A stretch of 10,928 nucleotides of DNA, taken from an uncultured Bacteroidota bacterium (GTDB lineage: Bacteria; Bacteroidota; Bacteroidia; 2-12-FULL-35-15). Below, piece by piece: positions 1 through 7,370 of this stretch; position 1 is the first letter of the stretch, and each line of letters starts with the position of its first letter. The stretch covers positions 1-10,928 of the forward strand of contig CAISYK010000038.1 of assembly GCA_903889605.1 (NCBI GenBank). The letters run 5' to 3'. The notes beneath the pieces are model-generated. The model did not search any database, was not told the origin of the DNA, and saw nothing but the letters and a program-made list of their open reading frames with translations. The position numbers and the translations under genes were made by a program.

Positions 1-251
1 CAACTATTTACAAAATATTGATATTGCGTTAATCATTATTTGTTTAATAAATATTCCTGTCATTTTTTATCAATTGCCGTTTCTTAAAAATTTATTTAAT
101 ATTCTTTTGCCTTTTACACTAAATTTTTCGTTAGTAAAACTGACTTCTGCCATTTCCGTGTTACAAATTAATTCCGGCAATTTTTTTAATTGCTGACAAG
201 GAATCCATACAGACCGCAAATACTCATCTTCACAAGAGTTTACTTATTTAT

Positions 252-298
252 GCAGCAATGTGACAAAAAAAAGTGTTTTTTTATCACATTATTGCTGC
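252..298. terminator. Long imperfect hairpin, possible terminator of an upstream gene
   Basis: GCAGCAA (252-258) pairs with TTGCTGC (292-298) and TGTGA (259-263) pairs with TCACA (284-288), with a three-base bulge (289-291) on the right arm. One C/A mismatch follows, then A8 (265-272) faces T7 (276-282) across a GTG loop. The structure spans 47 bases and is followed by TTTT within a few bases. Its place between an unseen upstream gene and the gene 1 promoter suits a rho-independent-like, possibly bidirectional, terminator. It could instead be a protein-binding inverted repeat. The pairing is read directly; the function is inferred. Confidence 0.4.
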
Positions 299-339
299 TT
301 TTCCTGTAAATTACACATCCTTTAAAGTTTAAACACATA

Positions 340-347
340 TAAATTTG
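340..347 (+). promoter_or_regulatory. Candidate Bacteroidota -7 promoter element for gene 1
   Basis: TAAATTTG matches the Bacteroidota primary-sigma -7 consensus TAnnTTTG and is the only match I found in the upstream region. It ends 30 bases before the ATG at 378, which would give a leader of roughly 20-25 nt. A TTG-type -33 element is absent at the expected 17-23 base spacing, so the call rests on the -7 motif and position only. No equally good element precedes gene 2 or gene 3. Confidence 0.4.
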
Positions 348-377
348 TTTAAATATTTAGAAGTGTAATGTTTTTTC

Positions 378-3300
378 ATGAATACGCATAACCCAGACCA
401 GATGAATAATATTCGTCCAATTAGGAAAGAGTTTTTTAAAGCGGCAGCGGCTCTTGCTTTTTTACTGCAGGTTATTTCTTTTTTTTCATTTGCCCAGCTG
501 GATACAGTCCATTGGATTCCTCCATTGCATTCAAGGGACAATGCACAGGTTGAGGATCATTACATATATTTATCTACTCCTAATATTACCTCTTTTGTTG
601 TAACTATTAAAGACGGATCCGGAAATATTTTAGCAGCTCCAACAATTAGTAATGCAGCACCTTTTGCTTATCTTGCAGGTAACGGACAGGTTTCCGGCAG
701 TCCATTGTTTGTACGTGTTGATAGTCTTAATAAAGTTTTGACTCACAAGGGTTTGATACTTACTGCAAATGCGCCTTTTTATGCCAATCTTAGAGTGCAG
801 TCAGCCTCTCAGGCGGATTGTTTAACTGCTAAAGGTAAGGCTGCGCTGGGTACAACTTTCAGGATTGGAGGCTTCCCCCAAGTGCTCGATGGAAGTAGCA
901 GGAACTTTACTGCTGGTGTTATGGCGACCGATTCCAACACTACTGTCACTATCAGCGGTTACAATCCTGGTGTTATATTTGCCGGTGTGCCGAATGTTTC
1001 TGCACCATCAATCACTGTTATATTAAATCCCGGGGAATGTTATGTTGTTTCTGGATATACAAACACTCCAGCTAACCTCAGCGGTTTTATCGGTGCTCTG
1101 GTGCAATCCGATAAGCCAATAGTACTAAACAACGGTAATATGCTGGGCACCATTGCTAATAACGGATCTCAGGATATTGGAATAGACCAAAGTGTTCCCA
1201 TAGAAAAGGTTGGGAAGAAATATATCCTCATCGAAGGCGACGGCAATCCTGACATGGAGATGCCTATTGTTATTGCCCATTATAACAATACTAATATTTT
1301 TGTGAATGGCAGCGCAGTTCCTATTGCAGTAATTAATGCCGGACAGTTTTATTTAGTTCCAAATTCAAATTATCAGGGTACAGGCCATAAGAATATGCAC
1401 ATACGTACTTCGGAACCTGTTTATATGTACCAGGCACTTGCCGGATCAGCATCTTATGCAAACGGGGGATTAAATTTTATTCCTCCATACAATTGTTATT
1501 TGGAAAACACTATTGATCTCATACCATCGGTTAACATGATTGGATCAACTAACTATACCGGAGGTGTTATGGTTTTTACACAGCAAGGGGCAGTGCTTAA
1601 AATAAACGGCGCAATCCAAACAGGTGCGGTGCCGGTAATTTCGGTACCTTGGGAAACATATAAAGTAACTGGTCTTACAGGGAATATAAAAATAACATCT
1701 ACTAAGGGAGTGGCCGCCGGGATTTATGGTTTTAGCGGTGCTGCAGGATATTCAGGATATTATTCAGGCTTTTCATCATCGCCGATGCCTACAACATATT
1801 CATATTCGTCGTTTACAGATACTTGTTTTTCGCTGCCGGTAAATTTCGATGCTCATTACGACCTCGCAATAGATTCCTTATTATGGGATTTTGGAGATCC
1901 TGGTTCGGGTTTAAACGACACATCAACTTTACAAAACGCTGTTCATACCTTCAGCTCATCTGGTAATTATAATGTTAAGCTAATTATTTTCAGATGTGAA
2001 AACGATACTGTAATGCACACCATCAGTGCCTTTTCAATTCCTGCAGCCAATTTTTCGGTTTCCGATGTTTGCTATGGAGATTCTATGCATTTTACAAATA
2101 CTTCTATTGTTGACTCTGCTTCTTCAAATGGCGGTTATTTATGGAGTTTTGGTGATGGAAGCACTGCAGTTAACTTAATAACTCCAGCTCATTTTTATTC
2201 CGCCCCTGGCACTTATTCTGTGTCATTAATTGTTACGTCTAACGCTGGATGTAAAGATACAATTACGAAAAGTGCTGTTGTATACCCTTTGCCTAATGTT
2301 CAATACAGCGCCGCCGATGTTTGTTTTGGAACCAGCATTCAATTCGCTGATTTATCTGCAATAACAGGTCCTAGTGCTATACAATCAAGGGAATGGGATT
2401 TTGGTGACAGCACCCCGGTTAATAATAATCAAACTGCATCACATACTTATTCCGCAGCTGACTCCTATACTTCTCAATTGCTGGTTATTTCTAATTTCGG
2501 CTGCAGAGATTCTATTACTAAAACGGTTATAGTTCATCCAAATCCCGTTACTAATTTCAACAATACAAGTGTTTGTAATAATACTTCAACTCAGTTTACT
2601 GACAGTTCCTATACAGCATTAGGCAGCATAAATACATGGATATGGAATTTCGGCGATGCCGGTTCCGCTGATAATACCCAAAGTCCTTCCCATCTTTATG
2701 CCAATGCCGGAACATACAGCGTTAACCTTATTGTAAACAATAGTTTTGACTGTGCCGATACAGTTACCAAACCTGTTCAGGTATATTTCAATCCAGTTGC
2801 AGGCTTCACTTATGGTAATGTTTGTTTAGGAGATACTATACATTTTACCGATACTTCTTATGTTGACAATTCTGATTCAATTGCATCATATTTATGGGTA
2901 TTTGGTGATAACGGTCCGACAAGCATTCTGCAGAATCAAAATCATTATTATTCAAATTCAGGGACATATAGCGCTGCATTAGTTACAACGACATCAAACG
3001 GATGTTCCAGCGCATCTATCATACCAGTGAAAGTTTTTGATGCTCCAAACAGCTTATTCACATTCAGCAATTCATGTTTGTTGGATTCCGCAATGTTTAC
3101 AAACATGTCAGTTAATCCTATTATGGGCACTACAGCAAGTTGGTCATGGGATTTTGGTGACGGTTCGGCCTTGAACACTACTTTATGGAACACAAAACAT
3201 GTTTATGCTCTTCCGGGTAACTATGAAATTACTTTAACAGCATATTCATCCAACCTTGGATGCGCCGATACTTTGAATGACACAATAACAGTATTCCCCT

Positions 3301-4604
3301 CCCCTATTGCTGATTTTAGTTTTGAGGACGTATGTTTAAACCAGCCTGTTATTTTCAACGACTCATCAGCAGTTTCAGGCGGCAGTATTACCTTCTGGTC
3401 ATGGGACTTTGGTGATGGTTCTCCCTTCGGTGTTATTCAGGATCCAAGTCATACTTATGACGCACCCGGTACCTATATGGTTTCCTTAATTGCTTCATCC
3501 AACAATGGCTGTAACAGCACAAATACTGAGAGTTCGGTGGTTCACCCCTTGCCCGCCGCACATTTCAGCACATCAAATGTCTGTGACGGAAGCATTGTCC
3601 AATTAAATGATTTATCAAATATCCTTACGCCGGATAATATTCAATCCTGGAGATGGAATTTTGGAGACAGCAGTCCCGTTATTAATAACCAAAACACTTC
3701 TCATTTATATGCATCCTATGGTTCATTTACTGTTCAATTATTTATTGTTTCCAATTTCGGCTGCCTTGATTCCATAAGTAATATTATTGTTGTAAATCCA
3801 AATCCTGTTATTAATTTTACAGCAATTGATACGGTGGGATGTGAACCATTATGTATTGATTATCAAAACTTATCATCCATTGCCGCAGGCGCTAATACAT
3901 CATTTTTGTGGGATTTTGGTGATTTAAGCCCTGCTGGTAATTCTCCGAATCCTTTGCATTGTTACACAAATGATTCTGTTTATACACCGAACCATTTCAA
4001 TGTTGCTTTAACGGTAACTTCTGACAGCGGCTGTGTCAGTATTTTATCTAAAAACAATTATATTACAGTATATCCCAAGCCTGATGCGGTTTTTACAGTT
4101 CAGCCGCAAACAGCATCTATTACGAATCCTGTTGTTTCATTTACAAATCTATCTGTTGGTGCAGATTATTGGAATTGGAATTTTAGCGGTGCTGATACTT
4201 CTTCATTGTATAACCCTGCCCCTCATACCTATGCCGATACGGGCATATACACAATAACTTTAATTACATCAACCCAATTCAATTGTTTAGATACAGCATA
4301 TCAAACCGTGATTATTGAACCGGACTTTTTATTTTATATTCCTAATGCATTTACACCTGATGGTGACGGCATAAATGACAGTTTTACCGGGAAAGGAATT
4401 TTTATAAAAGATTTTGAGATGAGGATATTTGACCGTTGGGGAAACTTGATTTTCTTTTCAAATGACATCAGAAAACCATGGGATGGAAAAGCAAATCATG
4501 GAAGTGAAATTGCGCAGAGGGACGTATATATTTATTCATTTAAGGTAACAGATTTTAAAAGTGTAAAACACATCTATAAAGGGGTTGTAACATTAGTAAG
4601 GTAA
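378..4604 (+). CDS. Secreted IgGFc-binding-like/PKD-repeat protein with T9SS type B sorting domain
   Basis: The 1408-residue product is a surface or secreted multidomain protein. Residues 1-40 form a signal peptide (basic R13-K21, hydrophobic AAAALAFLLQVISFFSF, then AQ). Residues about 41-470 resemble the IgGFc-binding N-terminal domain found in many Bacteroidota: WIPP near the start, then a segment on keeping an object 'SDKPIVLNNGN' followed by DQSVPIEKVGKKYILI. Ten PKD repeats follow, with core Trp at about 503, 589, 673, 756, 840, 924, 1009, 1093, 1178 and 1267, mostly WDFGD or WNFGD. Most carry one Cys early (VC) and one late (GC), suggesting a disulfide per repeat. Residues 1316-1408 are the gliding-motility-associated C-terminal domain (IPNAFTPDGDGINDSF, IFDRWGN, PWDG), the type B T9SS signal. 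A second in-frame ATG at 402 (M9) would still leave a full signal peptide; either start is possible. Adhesion is inferred from architecture; the ligand is unknown. Confidence 0.93.
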   Translation: MNTHNPDQMNNIRPIRKEFFKAAAALAFLLQVISFFSFAQLDTVHWIPPLHSRDNAQVEDHYIYLSTPNITSFVVTIKDGSGNILAAPTISNAAPFAYLAGNGQVSGSPLFVRVDSLNKVLTHKGLILTANAPFYANLRVQSASQADCLTAKGKAALGTTFRIGGFPQVLDGSSRNFTAGVMATDSNTTVTISGYNPGVIFAGVPNVSAPSITVILNPGECYVVSGYTNTPANLSGFIGALVQSDKPIVLNNGNMLGTIANNGSQDIGIDQSVPIEKVGKKYILIEGDGNPDMEMPIVIAHYNNTNIFVNGSAVPIAVINAGQFYLVPNSNYQGTGHKNMHIRTSEPVYMYQALAGSASYANGGLNFIPPYNCYLENTIDLIPSVNMIGSTNYTGGVMVFTQQGAVLKINGAIQTGAVPVISVPWETYKVTGLTGNIKITSTKGVAAGIYGFSGAAGYSGYYSGFSSSPMPTTYSYSSFTDTCFSLPVNFDAHYDLAIDSLLWDFGDPGSGLNDTSTLQNAVHTFSSSGNYNVKLIIFRCENDTVMHTISAFSIPAANFSVSDVCYGDSMHFTNTSIVDSASSNGGYLWSFGDGSTAVNLITPAHFYSAPGTYSVSLIVTSNAGCKDTITKSAVVYPLPNVQYSAADVCFGTSIQFADLSAITGPSAIQSREWDFGDSTPVNNNQTASHTYSAADSYTSQLLVISNFGCRDSITKTVIVHPNPVTNFNNTSVCNNTSTQFTDSSYTALGSINTWIWNFGDAGSADNTQSPSHLYANAGTYSVNLIVNNSFDCADTVTKPVQVYFNPVAGFTYGNVCLGDTIHFTDTSYVDNSDSIASYLWVFGDNGPTSILQNQNHYYSNSGTYSAALVTTTSNGCSSASIIPVKVFDAPNSLFTFSNSCLLDSAMFTNMSVNPIMGTTASWSWDFGDGSALNTTLWNTKHVYALPGNYEITLTAYSSNLGCADTLNDTITVFPSPIADFSFEDVCLNQPVIFNDSSAVSGGSITFWSWDFGDGSPFGVIQDPSHTYDAPGTYMVSLIASSNNGCNSTNTESSVVHPLPAAHFSTSNVCDGSIVQLNDLSNILTPDNIQSWRWNFGDSSPVINNQNTSHLYASYGSFTVQLFIVSNFGCLDSISNIIVVNPNPVINFTAIDTVGCEPLCIDYQNLSSIAAGANTSFLWDFGDLSPAGNSPNPLHCYTNDSVYTPNHFNVALTVTSDSGCVSILSKNNYITVYPKPDAVFTVQPQTASITNPVVSFTNLSVGADYWNWNFSGADTSSLYNPAPHTYADTGIYTITLITSTQFNCLDTAYQTVIIEPDFLFYIPNAFTPDGDGINDSFTGKGIFIKDFEMRIFDRWGNLIFFSNDIRKPWDGKANHGSEIAQRDVYIYSFKVTDFKSVKHIYKGVVTLVR
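1818..4322 (+). repeat. Array of ten PKD-domain repeats in gene 1
   Basis: Ten consecutive beta-sandwich repeats of roughly 80-90 codons cover residues about 481-1315. Each follows the pattern F-x-V/A-x-x-V-C, then W-x-F-G-D, then H-x-Y-x-x-x-G-x-Y-x-V, then N-x-G-C and a P-x-P linker. The repeats are well diverged at DNA level, so this is an old array rather than a recent tandem expansion. Repeats 3 and 8 are more alike than neighbours are: both have 'DLS', 'FGDSxPVxNNQ' and 'VSNFGC' at matching places. The tenth repeat lacks the first Cys and the D of FGD, and leads directly into the sorting domain. Confidence 0.88.
3300..4601 (+). repeat. Shared 434-codon stalk-and-anchor module, copy 1
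   Basis: Residues 975-1408 of gene 1 align without any gap to residues 434-867 of gene 2. The module contains four PKD repeats and the type B sorting domain. Long matches include DTVGCEPLC, LTVTSDSGCVS, KNNYITVYP, HTYADTG and NAFTPDGDGINDSF. Similarity is strongest in the last two repeats and the sorting domain. The two copies are paralogous; I infer duplication of the 3' part of a gene, or of a whole gene whose 5' half was later replaced. Confidence 0.88.
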
Positions 4605-4655
4605 AGACACCCCTTCCTGACATCCGCAAATGCTAGAAGCCAATAGGTTTAAAAA

Positions 4656-7259
4656 ATGACAATAATGACAAAAAACAGGCAAACGAAAAAAATTAAAAGT
4701 ATTACTTACGCGAACCATATCATCCCAAAGTTCTTCACGAGAAATTGCCGAAGCTGGAGTATAATGCTGAGTTTTTTTCTCGCTTTTTCCTCCTTCCCTT
4801 CTGGCAGCGCAAGGTGGGCCTCTTCTTGTTTTTCGCAGTGTGTTTCTTATGATGTGCATGCATGTATTGATGTTATAGATGATCTTCATGTTCAGGGAAA
4901 TCAGATGTGGTGGGTACATCAGGGCGGTTCAAACCCCGGACAGCATTCAAGCTGCTCTGGTGATGTATTATCAGTAAATGGTGTTTTCTGGGGAAATTGG
5001 AGTACGCCTTTCACCCTTACAGGTGTTACCGAGTGCATGGACGTGACATCTACCGTTACTCAATGTTCCAATAATTGTGTTTTAGTGCAGGCTCCCGGCG
5101 GAGGTAATGGCTGGGAAACGATTTATAAATTTGATGACAGCGGCCCTTCTGCAGCTCATAATTACAAGATTAATTTCACTTTTTGCCCCACAACAGCCGT
5201 TCCTACATTAATTTTCACCGTTAGCTCTCCTGCATGTGCCGGCAATAACGTAAACTTTACATATGTTGGCAATGCTTCAGCCAGCGCAGTTTACAGTTGG
5301 GATTTTGGCGACGGCACTCCATTGAGTGCTGTCCAGAGTCCAAGTCATACGTATGCGAACCAAGGCACATATAATGTTTCCCTTGAGGCTACAGACTGCG
5401 GGGTACATGCCGGCCCAACAGTTGTAGCCATAACAGTATCAACACCTCCAACATCCGTTTTTACAAAAACTTCAGCGGTTTGTATTGGAGGAAATTCAAC
5501 AATTACGTATACCGGCACAGGAGCTGCAGGAGATATCTATACATGGAATTTTGACGGAGGAAATGTAGTTTCAGGTTCGGGACAGGGGCCATACACAGTA
5601 AACTGGGCAACCTCCGGAACAAAAATAATTACGTTGTCTGTTGATGCAAACGGTTGTGTTTCTCCTATTACAACAGATTCGGTAATAGTAAGTCCTGTTC
5701 CAATTTCAACATTCACTCCTCCTGCCGGAAAATGCCTTTCAGGAAACTCTTTCAGCTTTATTGCAGGAGGAAATTTTTTACCTAGTTCTACTTTCCTTTG
5801 GACCTTCGGTTCTAATGCTTCACCAACTACCTCTATTTTACAAAACCCAACGGGAGTTGTTTTTTTAACCCCAGGCTACCATATCGTTACTTTGACATTT
5901 GTTAAGAACGGCTGCGTAAGCAATACGTATGCTGATTCATTGCTGATTTATCCTATGCCAACCGCTGATTTTAGTTTTGCCGATGTTTGTTTAAACCAAC
6001 CGATTAATTTTTATGATTCGTCTTTAGTTTCTTCAGGTACCATTTCAGGCTGGGTGTGGAACTTCGCAGATAACAGCAGTCTTGGCAGCAACCAAGATGT
6101 TATCCATACTTACACAAACCCGGGTTCCTATCCTGTTAAATTAATTGCATCCTCCAATATGGGATGTAAAGACACGATAATAAAAAATGCGTTTGTCCAC
6201 CCTTTGCCGGATGTCGAATTCAGTTCGGAAAATGTTTGTGAGGGAGCAGCCACGCTTTTCGCGGATTTGTCAACTATCCCGTTAACCGACACCTTGCAAT
6301 CCTTGACATGGAATTTTGGCGATGGCAGTCCGCTGAGTACAAATCAAAACACATCCCATCTTTATGCAGCGGCTGGTTTCAGTGTTGTGACATTAGCAGT
6401 TGTTTCCAACTTCGGTTGTCATGATTCCATAAGTAAAATAAGTATTGTTAATCCAAATCCTGTTGTGAATTTCACAGCAAATGACACTGTCGGATGCGAA
6501 CCGTTGTGTGTTTCTTTTCAAAATTCATCTTCAGTATTAACAGGCACTAATGTGCAGTGGGTCTGGAACGCAGGTGATGGAAGCACAGCAGGCAATTCTC
6601 AAACTTTTAATCATTGTTATATCAATGACTCAGTTTATTCACTCATGAGCTATAATGTCTCTTTAACAGTTACATCTGACAGCGGGTGTGTAAGCTCGTT
6701 AACTAAAAATAATTATATCACAGTATATCCCAACCCTATTGCATCGTTTACCGTTCAGCCAGAAACAACGACTATAACCGACCCTGTTGTTTCAATTACT
6801 GATTTATCTGTCGGAGCAGCTTTTTGGAATTGGAATTTTGGTGATACGGCAGTATCTTCATTATCCATTCCTCCTCCTCATACATATGCTGATACCGGCA
6901 CGTATACAATAACTTTAGTTACCTCCACACAATATAATTGTGCGGATACTTCTTATCAAACTGTGGTTATTGAACCTAATTTTCTATTCTATGTTCCTAA
7001 TGCTTTTACACCTGATGGTGATGGAATAAATGACAGTTTCTGCGGTAAAGGTATTTTTATTAGCGCCTTTGAAATGACGATATTTGACCGCTGGGGGAAT
7101 CTTATATATAAAACTGACAATATAAATATCCCATGGGATGGTAAAGTAAATCATGGGAGCGAAATAGCTCAAAAAGATGTTTATGTTTATGTTTTTAAGA
7201 TTACAGATTTTAAAAACAGAAAACACAATTATAAAGGGATTGTTACTTTAATAAGATAA
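4656..7259 (+). CDS. Secreted PKD-repeat protein with Cys/Trp-rich head and T9SS type B sorting domain
   Basis: The 867-residue product is predicted to be exported and sorted by the T9SS. The ATG at 4656 gives a long basic n-region (residues 1-35) before a hydrophobic stretch, IMLSFFLAFSSF; starting at M37 (4764) would leave the signal peptide without positive charge, so the longer start is preferred, with M4 possible. Residues about 57-180 form a head I do not recognise: eight Cys (58, 62, 70, 100, 127, 137, 141, 177) and several Trp, including QMWWVHQGG and FWGNWS. Seven PKD-like repeats follow, with core Trp at about 215, 297, 382, 468, 552, 637 and 726; the second and third lack FGD and are degenerate. 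Residues 775-867 are the type B sorting domain. Only 51 nt separate it from gene 1, with no terminator seen, so cotranscription is likely. The head may bind glycans or proteins, but nothing in the sequence decides this. Confidence 0.9.
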   Translation: MTIMTKNRQTKKIKSITYANHIIPKFFTRNCRSWSIMLSFFLAFSSFPSGSARWASSCFSQCVSYDVHACIDVIDDLHVQGNQMWWVHQGGSNPGQHSSCSGDVLSVNGVFWGNWSTPFTLTGVTECMDVTSTVTQCSNNCVLVQAPGGGNGWETIYKFDDSGPSAAHNYKINFTFCPTTAVPTLIFTVSSPACAGNNVNFTYVGNASASAVYSWDFGDGTPLSAVQSPSHTYANQGTYNVSLEATDCGVHAGPTVVAITVSTPPTSVFTKTSAVCIGGNSTITYTGTGAAGDIYTWNFDGGNVVSGSGQGPYTVNWATSGTKIITLSVDANGCVSPITTDSVIVSPVPISTFTPPAGKCLSGNSFSFIAGGNFLPSSTFLWTFGSNASPTTSILQNPTGVVFLTPGYHIVTLTFVKNGCVSNTYADSLLIYPMPTADFSFADVCLNQPINFYDSSLVSSGTISGWVWNFADNSSLGSNQDVIHTYTNPGSYPVKLIASSNMGCKDTIIKNAFVHPLPDVEFSSENVCEGAATLFADLSTIPLTDTLQSLTWNFGDGSPLSTNQNTSHLYAAAGFSVVTLAVVSNFGCHDSISKISIVNPNPVVNFTANDTVGCEPLCVSFQNSSSVLTGTNVQWVWNAGDGSTAGNSQTFNHCYINDSVYSLMSYNVSLTVTSDSGCVSSLTKNNYITVYPNPIASFTVQPETTTITDPVVSITDLSVGAAFWNWNFGDTAVSSLSIPPPHTYADTGTYTITLVTSTQYNCADTSYQTVVIEPNFLFYVPNAFTPDGDGINDSFCGKGIFISAFEMTIFDRWGNLIYKTDNINIPWDGKVNHGSEIAQKDVYVYVFKITDFKNRKHNYKGIVTLIR
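5205..6977 (+). repeat. Array of seven PKD-like repeats in gene 2
   Basis: Residues about 184-774 hold seven repeats. The first is canonical (YSWDFGDGTP, then SHTYANQGTYNVSL). The second keeps WNFDGG and the third WTFGS in place of the FGD core, so they fit a related Ig/PKD fold less exactly. Repeats four to seven are the ones shared with the last four repeats of gene 1. The sixth carries the GCEPLC double-Cys motif and the seventh lacks the early Cys, exactly as in repeats nine and ten of gene 1. Confidence 0.82.
5955..7256 (+). repeat. Shared 434-codon stalk-and-anchor module, copy 2
   Basis: This is the second copy of the module described for gene 1 (residues 434-867 here, same length of 1302 bases, no gaps needed). 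Substitutions are spread along it and the DNA has many synonymous changes, so the duplication is not recent. The sequences upstream of the module in the two genes show only generic PKD similarity, then wholly different heads. Confidence 0.88.
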
Positions 7260-7370
7260 GATAAGTAATTAAACTGTATTCCAGTAAAAACTATGGACTC
7301 CTCATTGAAAAATAATAAAACATTAACGTCACCAAAATTGTATTAGAATAAAAATCAGTTAAACAAACGA

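Larger units (their letters stand above)
1..377. other. AT-rich noncoding region upstream of gene 1
   Basis: This stretch has no open reading frame on either strand that looks like a protein, and no tRNA or rRNA pattern. It is strongly AT-rich with many T and A runs. The recognisable structure is a long imperfect hairpin at 252-298 and a Bacteroidota-type -7 promoter element at 340-347. The 8-base palindrome GTTTAAAC lies at 327-334, just upstream of the -7 element, but I cannot assign it a regulator. The end of whatever gene lies upstream is outside the window. Confidence 0.6.

Noticed and set aside
72..182. AATTGCCG (72-79) and CGGCAATT (175-182) form an inverted pair about 100 bases apart.
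   Set aside because: Eight bases in an AT-rich region at this distance can easily occur by chance, and nothing between them suggests a mobile element.
4644..4651. TAGGTTTA just upstream of gene 2 as a -7 promoter element.
   Set aside because: It misses the final G of TAnnTTTG, has no -33 partner and sits almost on the start codon; cotranscription with gene 1 explains expression better.
4593..4919. A 108-codon open frame on the - strand across the start of gene 2, with a protein-like segment (ASAISREELWDDMVRVS).
   Set aside because: It lies opposite the start of a well-supported gene, has no recognisable family and low-complexity basic and Cys stretches, and has no promoter or start context. 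I treat it as a shadow, though it adds slight doubt about the first 50 residues of gene 2.
7273..7285. ACTG-TATTC-CAGT mini-hairpin followed by A5 after gene 2, as a possible terminator.
   Set aside because: A four-base stem is too weak and the run after it is A, not T, on the coding strand.
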